DNA of 64,000 nucleotides, from positions 25,987 to 89,986 of the forward strand of contig UQLN01000013.1 in NCBI GenBank assembly GCA_900541965.1. The letters are read 5' to 3'. This stretch comes from an uncultured Parabacteroides sp. (GTDB lineage Bacteria > Bacteroidota > Bacteroidia > Bacteroidales > Tannerellaceae). The notes under the pieces are model-generated. The model was not told the DNA's origin. It made no database searches and saw nothing but the letters and a program-made list of their open reading frames with translations. Both the position numbers and the translations under genes were made by a program. This document shows, piece by piece, positions 17,264 to 26,087 of this stretch. Each line of letters opens with the position of its first letter. The stretch's first letter is position 1.

Positions 17264-18682
17264 TTACCAATCACGTTCGTAAGGAGGATGGAACATATAT
17301 ATATCATCATCATATAATTCCCTGGCAACAAGATTTAATTTGTCGGTATAATCTTTCGGCATCATATTGTAAATATTCAATACTCCAAATCCTTCACTTC
17401 TTAGCTGCTTTAAACGATAGGAACTCGGACTACTGTTTTCATCAATATTTATCGCATACGGGCCCCATTGCTTTTTGCTCATTCCCTTGAATCTTAAATA
17501 ACCTTCATCATCCCAGCTTCCATAATAAGCTTGATAAGAATAACTAATATATTCCCCAGGATCAACTCCGTCGTGAGAGGAAAATTTACTTCCGTGGTTT
17601 TTACCTGTGTATCCTATATCATATACTGTAACAATTTTGTCCGGCATAATTTTCCAGCATTCATAAACCAGGCGGGAATAACGTTCGGAAGAAGCATCCG
17701 GATATCCTTTCGGTTTATTTGCGTATGTTACATATTCGTCATCAAAATCTACTCCGTCCAGTCCGTAGGCATCGACATATGCTCTGACTTCTCGAGCGAT
17801 GTTTAAAGCCACATCATCAGGTAAGTTTGCAACTCCAACTCCATCTGCCCCTTTCATTGGTATAATATCCATGCATACTTTAATTCCGAGTTTTTGCAGA
17901 GGTTTGATATATTTCTCATGGTTGTTAAGTATATGTCCGACTGCGGCATAGGGTTTAAGATATGCTTTTCTTTCAAGAGAATCATAACATAATCCGACAG
18001 AGAAAAGGTGAACAATGTCGATTAGAGGTTTTCCGCTGTTTTTTAGCCGCCAGATTCCAGCATTGAGCGGATTCCCTCCTCCACGTATTTCAAAGTAGCA
18101 GATAGTTTTAATTCCGGTCGATTTTTCTGCACTTTGTATGGAATCGAGTACCTGTACCAGCCAAATCATTCCTCCGGTTTTTCCGGAAACAAATACGGAG
18201 TCTTCTGAACTTTTCAGAGCAATGGGGATTGCATAGGTTTTCCCTTTTTGGAGCGTTGTATCCTTTTGTATTTGCATGATTACCGGATTTATATGAGTTT
18301 CCCCTGCCGGAATAAATACTTCGTTTGTCCCTTTTGGAAAAATGTGGTCTGTCGGGTACATCCCAAATGAAGTACTATGTAGTTCATTATAACGCTCCAA
18401 TACTGTCGGATCAATAGAGAACTGTATATTCATATCTCTTGAGTGAGATTTCGTTAATCCGATCTCCATCTGTACGGATGTAAGCGAATCACTTAGTTCT
18501 ACCACATGATTACTTTGCGGGTTATTATAGTTACGAGCATACATATAAACATGTCGGCTTGCATCGTAAGGATCTTCATTTACCGGTCCGGTGTGAATGG
18601 ATTTTTCACACGAAGCGAATAGGATAGTACCTATTGTTAATAAAATAGCCACAGGGCTAATATGTCGGATTGTATATCGCAT
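17264..18682 (-). CDS. GH18 endo-beta-N-acetylglucosaminidase lipoprotein with N-terminal DUF1735-type domain
   Basis: A 472-residue surface lipoprotein with lipobox LFASC (Cys25). The N-terminal half (about 35-150) resembles the DUF1735/BT_3987-like N-terminal domain (VHMYARNYN-type start, then a beta-sandwich). The GH18 TIM barrel spans about 160-460. Its catalytic motif DGVDFDDE places Asp309, Asp312, Asp314 and Glu316, where Glu316 is the acid/base. The family cleaves the chitobiose core of N-glycans, and the context (DUF1735/LamG, GH18-like, SusC, GH92s) points to high-mannose glycans. It is last in a minus-strand run from the SusC at 23790. Confidence 0.9.
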   Translation of the reverse strand: MRYTIRHISPVAILLTIGTILFASCEKSIHTGPVNEDPYDASRHVYMYARNYNNPQSNHVVELSDSLTSVQMEIGLTKSHSRDMNIQFSIDPTVLERYNELHSTSFGMYPTDHIFPKGTNEVFIPAGETHINPVIMQIQKDTTLQKGKTYAIPIALKSSEDSVFVSGKTGGMIWLVQVLDSIQSAEKSTGIKTICYFEIRGGGNPLNAGIWRLKNSGKPLIDIVHLFSVGLCYDSLERKAYLKPYAAVGHILNNHEKYIKPLQKLGIKVCMDIIPMKGADGVGVANLPDDVALNIAREVRAYVDAYGLDGVDFDDEYVTYANKPKGYPDASSERYSRLVYECWKIMPDKIVTVYDIGYTGKNHGSKFSSHDGVDPGEYISYSYQAYYGSWDDEGYLRFKGMSKKQWGPYAINIDENSSPSSYRLKQLRSEGFGVLNIYNMMPKDYTDKLNLVARELYDDDIYMFHPPYERDW

Positions 18683-18701
18683 AGTTTTAAATTATAAAAT
18701 G

Positions 18702-19874
18702 TTATTCTTGTGTTTCAGGAAGAGAGACTTTATGCCAAATAATTTCTTTTTGGGCATGGGCATGATTCCTGTTTCCGCTATGGTCGGTAATTGTATTTCC
18801 TAAACCGTCATTAAATTTCCAATAGGCAATCAGCCCTTCGCTATGTGGATCGACATAGTAGACATTTTCTTTTATTTCCTGAGGTGTTCTTAACATATTC
18901 CACATTCGGCATTCTGAAAATAATCCATGTAATGATCTTTCTTCATTACAGGAGTAACCTATGGAAAACCCTCCGGTTAAAAGTTTCGTCGTAAAGTCAT
19001 ATTCCTCAGGACCATTGATCCAGTGTTCCCTATCTGCTACTAATTCTCCATCCAAATAGACACACAAATGATTGGTTGGAGCATAGAAGGTTACTGCTAC
19101 ATGTATCCATTGATGAGTTGGTAAAGGTTGGGAATTTATGTTACAATTACCATTCATTGATGAAATTTGAAGCGTATTCTTAGGTATGCCGGCATCACCT
19201 ATACGAATTAGGAAATATCCTTCGATACCCATAACTGTGCTGATTACATCATAATTAAAATCCCGGCAATAAAAAAGTGCTTCCCAAGTAAAGGCTGTGA
19301 GATGTTGTACAACTTCCGGTTTTGCCCATGTGACAAAAAAAGCATTTTCTTCTCCATCTGCAACAACTTCAATCACAGAACGAAGCCTAAATACATAAAA
19401 AATAGTACGTCCTGATTCAAGTATATCGATATTAGTCGCGTTGCTGATTTGGAGGGGCAATACATAGTCTTCATCAGGATTTAGTTTGTCCAGGTCATGG
19501 AAAAACAATTTTGTCTCAGTAGAACGGGCACTGTCTACAGAAATTATAGCTTGTTCATTTTCAAATGTATAATATTCTTCTGGAAGTAAATTAGCTACCG
19601 TCTTATTTTTTTCGTTGTAAATATCAACCAGTGAAGGGACTATGTTATAGGTTATTTCGATCTCTTTGTCTGTGGGCTTGGCAACAGCAGAACGGAGGCT
19701 TTTTGTCATTACACTATCTACATATCCACGTACCGGGTTTATATCTTCAATAGAGGATACATCAATATAAACACGATTATCGAAATCTTTATGAAAAGAA
19801 TCGTTATTGGTACATGCATTTAATAGTATGATTACCGGAAAAAGTAACAGAAGTTGAAAATATGGTTGTTTCAT
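18702..19874 (-). CDS. DUF1735 and LamG-domain surface lipoprotein
   Basis: A 390-residue lipoprotein (MKQPYFQLLLLFPVIILLNAC, lipobox LNAC). Residues about 30-165 form a DUF1735-like domain. About 185-385 form a concanavalin-like LamG domain (HQWIHVAVTFYAPTNHLCVYL, SECRMWNMLRTPQEI and GLIAYWKFNDGLGNTITDHS). This layout is typical of glycan-binding surface proteins encoded next to GH18 endoglycosidases in Bacteroides. It lies between the broken GH18-like gene (6 bp upstream) and the GH18 enzyme (19 bp downstream), clearly in one operon. Binding of the glycoprotein substrate is inferred. Confidence 0.82.
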   Translation of the reverse strand: MKQPYFQLLLLFPVIILLNACTNNDSFHKDFDNRVYIDVSSIEDINPVRGYVDSVMTKSLRSAVAKPTDKEIEITYNIVPSLVDIYNEKNKTVANLLPEEYYTFENEQAIISVDSARSTETKLFFHDLDKLNPDEDYVLPLQISNATNIDILESGRTIFYVFRLRSVIEVVADGEENAFFVTWAKPEVVQHLTAFTWEALFYCRDFNYDVISTVMGIEGYFLIRIGDAGIPKNTLQISSMNGNCNINSQPLPTHQWIHVAVTFYAPTNHLCVYLDGELVADREHWINGPEEYDFTTKLLTGGFSIGYSCNEERSLHGLFSECRMWNMLRTPQEIKENVYYVDPHSEGLIAYWKFNDGLGNTITDHSGNRNHAHAQKEIIWHKVSLPETQE

Positions 19875-19880
19875 TGCATT

Positions 19881-20912
19881 CTATTTTTGAGAGTTAGGAT
19901 TCATAATACTGATAGCTTCCCGTGTAAAATGGTATTCTTTACCCAAGCTGTAATAATCCCGTTGAAGTTCCAGGATTGCGATACCTGCTTTTGTAAACCA
20001 TGAGTCGGGCATTACTGTCCAATAGGCAGCTCCGATAATGGCACTCATTTTGTTACCGCTATTATCGGATATATATCCGGTGGTAAGATCATAAGGGTTA
20101 GAGGTCTGTGTTTCGGCACTTATTAGAAAACGATCGGTCGGGACCCCGGTTTCTATTGTTTTTCTTACAAATGTGGTAAATTCACCTTGTGATTTTGCAG
20201 TGTTGGTAGAAATAAGAATAAAGTTACAGTCCGAAAGGAAACTTTTATCATATATATAAGAAGGATTTCCTTCAAGAATAAGAATTTTGTCCGGATTGCT
20301 TTTCGACCAGTCTTTTACAGGTTCGAGAAAAGCTTCCTGTGTGCGGATATATTCTTCCAGTTCTTCCGGTTCCATCGCTTCCATTGATTTTCCTTCATAC
20401 TTAACAATCATACCGTCAAATGAATATTCATCGGTCAATATCAGAGACATCTTTGTTTGTTGGTTGATATAATCAGTTAATCCTGCGTCTGATACTTCAC
20501 CTGTGGATGTATAAGACCGGATGATTTGATCGTATCCTGTAAAAGAGAGCGTTTTTGTTGCTTTGTCTTTTAGAAGGAGTTCTTTTTCTTTTAGTAATTG
20601 TTCGTTTAGTTCACGGGGATTTTTTAGAATTACTATGTCGACACTATCGGGGATATCGCTAAGATGTTGTCCGCGTGAAGAGTATGTGTCATAATCCAGG
20701 TTATCGAACCATGCCAGTACGATTTTATGCTCTGTAGCCTTATAAGTACGGAGGTTTTTTAAATATTCGGCATAAAGCTCCGGATTTTGTTTGTCAATGG
20801 TCGAGTGTCCTACTTCTATGGCTTTCGGCTCGGTCCATTTGCTGCAACCTGTTACAATAAACAGTTTTCATAGCAAAAACAGTAAGGTTTTTATGTTTGT
20901 TTCTCTTTTCAT
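19881..20912 (-). pseudogene. GH18-like surface glycan-binding lipoprotein gene interrupted by an in-frame TGA
   Basis: Reading leftward from the ATG at 20912-20910 gives MKRETNIKTLLFLL, then a TGA at 20870-20868, then KLFIVTGCSKWTEPKAIEV and one open frame to the stop at 19881. The TGA falls inside the signal peptide just before the lipobox VTGC, so a Trp codon (TGG) was probably mutated. No in-frame ATG lies between the TGA and 20450, so only the C-terminal 189 residues could be made without readthrough. The barrel lacks the GH18 acid motif: at the equivalent strand it reads FDGMIVKYEG. Similar non-catalytic GH18-like lipoproteins bind glycan next to endo-GH18 enzymes. Alternatives are a sequencing error or a recent strain-specific nonsense mutation. 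Confidence 0.75.
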
Positions 20913-20946
20913 ATGCTTGTTTTTTTTAGGGTTTATATAGGTAAAA

Positions 20947-23790
20947 TCAGAATTTGAATCGAAGATTTAGCCCTACATTGCGGGTTGAAGGCATCATAAA
21001 ATAGTCGATTCCACGGTAAAAGTTTCCTGTAGTGGCTGTCATTTCCGGATCAAACGGAGCTTTGCAGTAAATCATCCATAGGTTACGTCCAACTAATGAG
21101 ATGGTCATATCGAGTACGTTTCCGAGATATTTACGGGGAATTGTGTATCCGATGCTCAATTCTTGTAAACGGATATTTGTCGCATCGTACGTATTGTATT
21201 GCGGAACACCTCCATCGGAACCAAGAGCTGTGTACCACTTTTGAGCAGAAATCCGGTCGTTATCGCTATTAAGTACGATTCCTCCTGCCTGCCGTGCATC
21301 CGCAGTAGTTTCTGAAACTCCGTATTCATCCATTACCGCTTGGGTTGCGGAATAAACGATGCCGCCAATCCGTGCTGTAAAAAGGAAATCCAGATTAAAG
21401 TTTGCATAGGTAAAGTTATTGCGCCAACCCATATTGGCTTTAGGCAATACACTTCCCATATGGATAGGGGCGGTATCTTTCGTTACTTCCGGAGAACCGT
21501 TTTCATTGATATGAATATATCCTTTACTGTCTTTTCTAAGATCTGTTAAAGAATAGAGGTCTCCCAGGCTTCCACCTTCTTTTAGTAAAAAGCGGGCGTT
21601 ATTAAGTCCTCCGGCATCCCATCCGGCATCAGTTTTCAGTGAATGTCCGTAAGAATCAGTTACCTGGATTTTAGAGATTGCATTGCAGTTGGTATTTAAT
21701 ACATAGTCGGAACGCCAGTTTAATTTGCCCCATTGGTTTTCAAAACCCAAAGCAAGTTCGAATCCGCTGTTTCTTACGCTACCTGTCAGTCGGTATGCGT
21801 ATATTTCGCTCGAGTAAGGCGACATAAGCAACTGGTCGGAGGTTAATGCATTATAGTAAGTGAAATCTACATTGAAATAACGGAGGAAACGTGCTGAAAT
21901 TCCGGCTTCGAAAGAATTGGTTCGTTCTGGATTCAGTTTGGTTACCAATTTTTCTGCTTCGGAATAAACGGATAGAGGATTATCATGCGTATATGCCCGG
22001 TTGGTAAGTTGATAAGGGGTTGCCATACCAACAGAAGCATAGGATGCCCGCAATTTTAAGAATGAAATCTGTTGGGGAAAAGGTATGATTTCAGATAAAA
22101 TAACGGAAGCCCCGACGGAAGGGTATAGATATGTCGCGTTCAGGGTATGTCCGTTGATAGTTTGTGATTGCCAGTCATTTCGTCCGGTAACATGCAAAAA
22201 ATACGTATTTTTAAATCCTAAGTCTGCACTTGCGAATACGCTCTGGTATTGTTGTTTCCAACAGTATTCTTCGCCTGACATTAAAGAAGGGTCGAGCATT
22301 CCCAGTTCAAAACTGTTGGGGGCATTATAGTTCGCAATTCCTCCCGAAGTGCGGAGGTAGTTCTGTGAAAGATGGGAAAATGAGCCTCCGAGTGCAGCTT
22401 GGATAGTCCAGTTGGATGCAAAGGAGTGATTGGCTTTCAAAATAAGGTCGCCATAGGTTTGCTTTTCTTTACCGGTCAGCACTCCATAGAATCCGTTTTC
22501 TGAATTATTGGTTATATTTTTATCGGATGATGCATAATATTTTTCAGAGAAGTTGGTTCCGGTATTATCCATCCGCAGGCGGGCGGAAACTGTAAGCCAG
22601 TTGTTTGCCTGATAAGAAGCGGCAGCGGTAAGGGCATAGCGGTCGCGTTGCATATCGAGCAGGTTACGGTAGTTCGCCCAATAGGGGTTTTGTGCCATTA
22701 GCCCATCCATTGTCTGAGGGAGATTTTGAACCATGATCTGTCGTTCCGGGTCGTAGCGTTCATACATTTGGACATTGGTCCAGTCACTGCCGCGCGGAAG
22801 CAAATAAGAATAAATGAGCGGGTTGGAATAAAGTCCCTGATTCAGCCGGTTCCGGTCTTTCTGATAGATATATTCGGCTCCCAGATCGATACGGAGTTTG
22901 TCATCGAACAGACGGGTCGTATTGCGGAAAGTCAGGTTATACCGGTCATATCCGTTGTTCGGAATAATGCCTCTTGAATTGGTCGCGGCAGCAGATAAAT
23001 AGGTTTGGTTCTGTTGGGTACCTGTAGACAGGGATGCAGACTCCATTGCTGCTATTCCGGTACGGAAATAATTGTCTTGCGGTGAATAATTCCAGGATGT
23101 TCCGGCATTGAAACGTTCGCCCCAACTTTGACTGCCTGAATAAATACCGGCCTCTATATTTCCGGAACCATATGTGTTCTGAAAACGAGGCATTACGAGT
23201 GGGTTGATCATTACCGTTTGGCTGGATACGGTAATGGATGTCTTTCCCGCCTTCCCTTTTTTCGTGTTGATTATAATGGCACCATTGGAGGCATGACTGC
23301 CATAAAGAGTTGCTGCCGTGGCTCCGGTAAGTACGGTAAGCGATTCGATGTCTTCCGGATTCAAGTCGGCGATAGGATCGGTGGAACCATTGGAATGAAT
23401 GCCGCTACTGCCTCCACTCATCAGGTTGAACATCGGTATGCCATCCACTACATACAGTACATTCGAAGTTTGGGAAAAACCTTTTGTCCCGCGGATGGTG
23501 ATTTGGCTGGCACCTCCAACGCCTGAGGAGCTCGGATTAATGACTACTCCTGCTGCTTTCCCGTTTAGTGCGTTGATGAAATTGACATCTTTCACTTTCA
23601 GGAAATCTTCTTGATTGAATTGCTGTACGGGATAACTGAGAGACGAATCCGTGGTTTGGATGCCTAAAGCCCCGGTGACAGATTTTCCCTTCTGTTTAGA
23701 GGCGGCTTTGCAGTTGTTTTCCTGTTGTCCGTTTGCTGTGTAAGAAAAGCCCAAGGTAACAACCAATGATAGAAATAACTTTAGGTTCAT
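20947..23790 (-). CDS. SusC-like TonB-dependent receptor without carboxypeptidase-like N-terminal domain
   Basis: A 947-residue outer-membrane transporter. The signal peptide is 1-21. The plug domain begins near residue 55 (FNQEDFLKVKDVNFINALNG, ITIRGTKGF, VVDGIPMFN, DIESLTVLTGATAATLYGS), and the 22-stranded barrel ends in the aromatic C-terminus LNLRFKF. The usual 80-100 residue carboxypeptidase-regulatory-like extension of SusC proteins is absent. No SusD gene is next to it; the next gene, 34 bp downstream, is the broken GH18-like gene. The operon content suggests import of N-glycan or glycopeptide fragments. Confidence 0.9.
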   Translation of the reverse strand: MNLKLFLSLVVTLGFSYTANGQQENNCKAASKQKGKSVTGALGIQTTDSSLSYPVQQFNQEDFLKVKDVNFINALNGKAAGVVINPSSSGVGGASQITIRGTKGFSQTSNVLYVVDGIPMFNLMSGGSSGIHSNGSTDPIADLNPEDIESLTVLTGATAATLYGSHASNGAIIINTKKGKAGKTSITVSSQTVMINPLVMPRFQNTYGSGNIEAGIYSGSQSWGERFNAGTSWNYSPQDNYFRTGIAAMESASLSTGTQQNQTYLSAAATNSRGIIPNNGYDRYNLTFRNTTRLFDDKLRIDLGAEYIYQKDRNRLNQGLYSNPLIYSYLLPRGSDWTNVQMYERYDPERQIMVQNLPQTMDGLMAQNPYWANYRNLLDMQRDRYALTAAASYQANNWLTVSARLRMDNTGTNFSEKYYASSDKNITNNSENGFYGVLTGKEKQTYGDLILKANHSFASNWTIQAALGGSFSHLSQNYLRTSGGIANYNAPNSFELGMLDPSLMSGEEYCWKQQYQSVFASADLGFKNTYFLHVTGRNDWQSQTINGHTLNATYLYPSVGASVILSEIIPFPQQISFLKLRASYASVGMATPYQLTNRAYTHDNPLSVYSEAEKLVTKLNPERTNSFEAGISARFLRYFNVDFTYYNALTSDQLLMSPYSSEIYAYRLTGSVRNSGFELALGFENQWGKLNWRSDYVLNTNCNAISKIQVTDSYGHSLKTDAGWDAGGLNNARFLLKEGGSLGDLYSLTDLRKDSKGYIHINENGSPEVTKDTAPIHMGSVLPKANMGWRNNFTYANFNLDFLFTARIGGIVYSATQAVMDEYGVSETTADARQAGGIVLNSDNDRISAQKWYTALGSDGGVPQYNTYDATNIRLQELSIGYTIPRKYLGNVLDMTISLVGRNLWMIYCKAPFDPEMTATTGNFYRGIDYFMMPSTRNVGLNLRFKF

Positions 23791-24056
23791 AATTGAATTT
23801 AAGGGTTAATATAGAAAGATTAGAAAATAATTGTTCTCCATTTTCCGTTATTAGACTTTTTTCAAAAGGATTCCTGGTATGTTGTAAAAGGATACCTGAA
23901 ATCCGGTATTATTGGTTAAGTGTATTTTTAAGGATTTGCAAATCTACGATATGTTCTTTTAATATGAAACAAAACTCTGTTAATTTTAAAATAGTCTTTT
24001 ATTTCAGGATAACTGTTTGGTCTGGGATGCACAAGGCATATGTCCCGGATTATCTG

Positions 24057-24064
24057 TATCTTTG
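24057..24064 (+). promoter_or_regulatory. Predicted promoter box that fixes the ABC-F start
   Basis: TATCTTTG matches TAnnTTTG and lies 26 bp before the ATG at 24091. A longer in-frame start at 24040 would lie upstream of this box and is therefore unlikely. Confidence 0.5.
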
Positions 24065-24090
24065 TCCGGATTATAAAAAAAACAGAAAGT

Positions 24091-25974
24091 ATGATCAGCT
24101 ACTTACAAATAGATAAACTGACCAAGAGTTTCGGCGATTTGGTCCTTTTTGAGGATATAACATTTGGGATCGCGCAGGGGCAGAAAGTCGGCTTGATTGC
24201 AAAAAACGGAACCGGTAAAACAACTTTATTGAATATTATAGCAGGTAAAGAAGATTATGACAGTGGGGCTGTTGTATTTCGCAACGACTTACGGGTCGGA
24301 TATTTGGAGCAAACTCCGCATTATCCGGATGGTTTGACTGTGTTGCAAGCTTGTTTCTATTCACCGAATGAAACGGTTCGTTTGATAGCTGAATATGAGC
24401 AGGCTATGTCGAGTGGCGACCATGCTGATCTGGAAAATATCCTGCTTCGTATGGATAATATGAAGGCTTGGGACTACGAGCAAAAAGCCAAACAAATCCT
24501 GGGGCAACTTAAAATCCGGAATTTTGACCAGAAAGTGGAAACTTTATCGGGGGGACAGTTGAAACGCGTTGCTTTGGCGAATGTGTTGATTACCGATCCG
24601 GAACTGATTATTCTGGATGAACCGACCAACCATTTGGATTTGGAAATGACTGAATGGCTGGAAGGATACTTGAGTCGTGCGAATATCAGTATTTTGATGG
24701 TTACGCACGACCGTTATTTTCTGGATCGTGTATGTAGTGAGATTATAGAGATAGACCGGAAACAAATATTCCAATATAAAGGGAATTATAGTTATTATCT
24801 GGAAAAACGTGAGGAACGGGTTGAGACTCAGAATGCGGAAATAGACCGTGCCAATAACCTGCTAAGAAAAGAACTGGACTGGATGCGCCGCCAGCCGCAG
24901 GCGCGTGGGACAAAGGCTAAATACCGTATAGACGCATTTTATGAGTTGGAGAAAAAAGCCAAACAGCGGCAGGAAAGCGGAAACGTGAACCTGGATGTGA
25001 AAGCTTCTTATATCGGTTCCAAGATATTTGAGGCAGAACATGTCTGTAAGCGTTTTGGTGATTTGAAAATTGTTGAAGACTTCAATTATATTTTTGCCCG
25101 TTACGAGAAAATGGGAATTGTCGGGAATAATGGGACCGGTAAATCAACCTTTATTAAAATGCTGATGGGGGAGGTGGAACCGGATAGCGGACATTTTGAT
25201 GTCGGTGAAACCGTACGTTTCGGTTATTACAGCCAGGATGGTTTGCAGTTTGACGAGCAAATGAAAGTGATAGATGTGGTTCAGGATATTGCCGAATATG
25301 TGGATTTGGGGGATGGCCGGAAGATGGGGGTATCACAGTTTCTGAATTACTTCCTTTTTGCTCCGGAAAAGCAGCACAGTTATGTATATAAACTGAGTGG
25401 AGGTGAAAAGCGACGCCTGTATTTATGTACGGTATTGATGCGTAATCCGAATTTCCTGGTATTGGACGAACCTACCAATGATTTGGATATTATCACACTG
25501 AATGTATTGGAGGAATATCTTCGTAGTTTTAAAGGTTGTGTGATTGTTGTTTCCCATGACCGTTATTTTATGGACAAGGTTGTGGATCATTTGTTGGTTT
25601 TTCGCGGTAATGCCGACATTAAGGATTTCCCGGGAAACTATACCCAGTACCGGGATTGGAAAGAGGTGCAGGACCAACTGGAAAGGGAGGCGGAAGCAGC
25701 CCGTCAGGCAAAAATCGCTCCGGCTGTAGAAAAAGTAGCCCGTCCCGAAAAGGAACAAAAGAAGAAATTGACCTTTAAAGAGCGGAAGGAGTTTGAAGCG
25801 CTTGAATCGGAGATACCGGCACTTGAATCCGAAAAAGCAGAATTGGAAGTTGCGATGAGCAGCGGAACCTTAAGCAATGATGAGTTGTTGGCTAAATCGG
25901 AACGGATAGCCAAAGTGATAGACGAAATAGATGAGAAAACAATGCGTTGGCTCGAATTAAGCGAATTGATTTGA
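24091..25974 (+). CDS. ABC-F family ATPase (ribosome-associated translation factor)
   Basis: A 627-residue soluble protein with two ABC cassettes and no TM segments. Cassette 1 has Walker A GLIAKNGTGKTTLLN, signature LSGGQLKRV and Walker B LIILDEPTNHLDLEM. Cassette 2 has GIVGNNGTGKSTFIK, LSGGEKRRL and FLVLDEPTNDLDI. The linker between them (about 225-300, rich in Arg/Glu/Lys, LRKELDWMRRQPQARGTKAK) is the P-site tRNA-interaction motif of the family. A charged coiled-coil C-terminus (about 545-627) fits the Uup-like branch. ABC-F proteins act on the ribosome; some protect against antibiotics, but nothing here argues for resistance. I start at MISYLQIDK because a promoter box lies between the two candidate starts. 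Confidence 0.93.
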   Translation: MISYLQIDKLTKSFGDLVLFEDITFGIAQGQKVGLIAKNGTGKTTLLNIIAGKEDYDSGAVVFRNDLRVGYLEQTPHYPDGLTVLQACFYSPNETVRLIAEYEQAMSSGDHADLENILLRMDNMKAWDYEQKAKQILGQLKIRNFDQKVETLSGGQLKRVALANVLITDPELIILDEPTNHLDLEMTEWLEGYLSRANISILMVTHDRYFLDRVCSEIIEIDRKQIFQYKGNYSYYLEKREERVETQNAEIDRANNLLRKELDWMRRQPQARGTKAKYRIDAFYELEKKAKQRQESGNVNLDVKASYIGSKIFEAEHVCKRFGDLKIVEDFNYIFARYEKMGIVGNNGTGKSTFIKMLMGEVEPDSGHFDVGETVRFGYYSQDGLQFDEQMKVIDVVQDIAEYVDLGDGRKMGVSQFLNYFLFAPEKQHSYVYKLSGGEKRRLYLCTVLMRNPNFLVLDEPTNDLDIITLNVLEEYLRSFKGCVIVVSHDRYFMDKVVDHLLVFRGNADIKDFPGNYTQYRDWKEVQDQLEREAEAARQAKIAPAVEKVARPEKEQKKKLTFKERKEFEALESEIPALESEKAELEVAMSSGTLSNDELLAKSERIAKVIDEIDEKTMRWLELSELI

Positions 25975-26031
25975 GTTTTTGAGGATATCAGGTTTCGATT
26001 TATTCAGACAGAGACATCCGGGTATAAAAAG

Positions 26032-26081
26032 CAGTGCTGTAAAACTGTCCCGCTCATAAGCGGAGGCAGGATACAGCACTG
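26032..26081. terminator. Bidirectional terminator between ABC-F and GH92 genes
   Basis: A 10-bp outer stem (cagtgctgta / tacagcactg) encloses an inner hairpin (ccgc-tcataa-gcgg). A-rich sequence precedes it and T-rich sequence follows, suiting both convergent genes. Confidence 0.85.
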
Positions 26082-26087
26082 TTTTAT

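Noticed and set aside
24091..25974. Antibiotic-resistance ABC-F protein
   Set aside because: The sequence shows a general ABC-F/Uup-like protein. Nothing in its length, linker or context points to ribosome protection against a drug.
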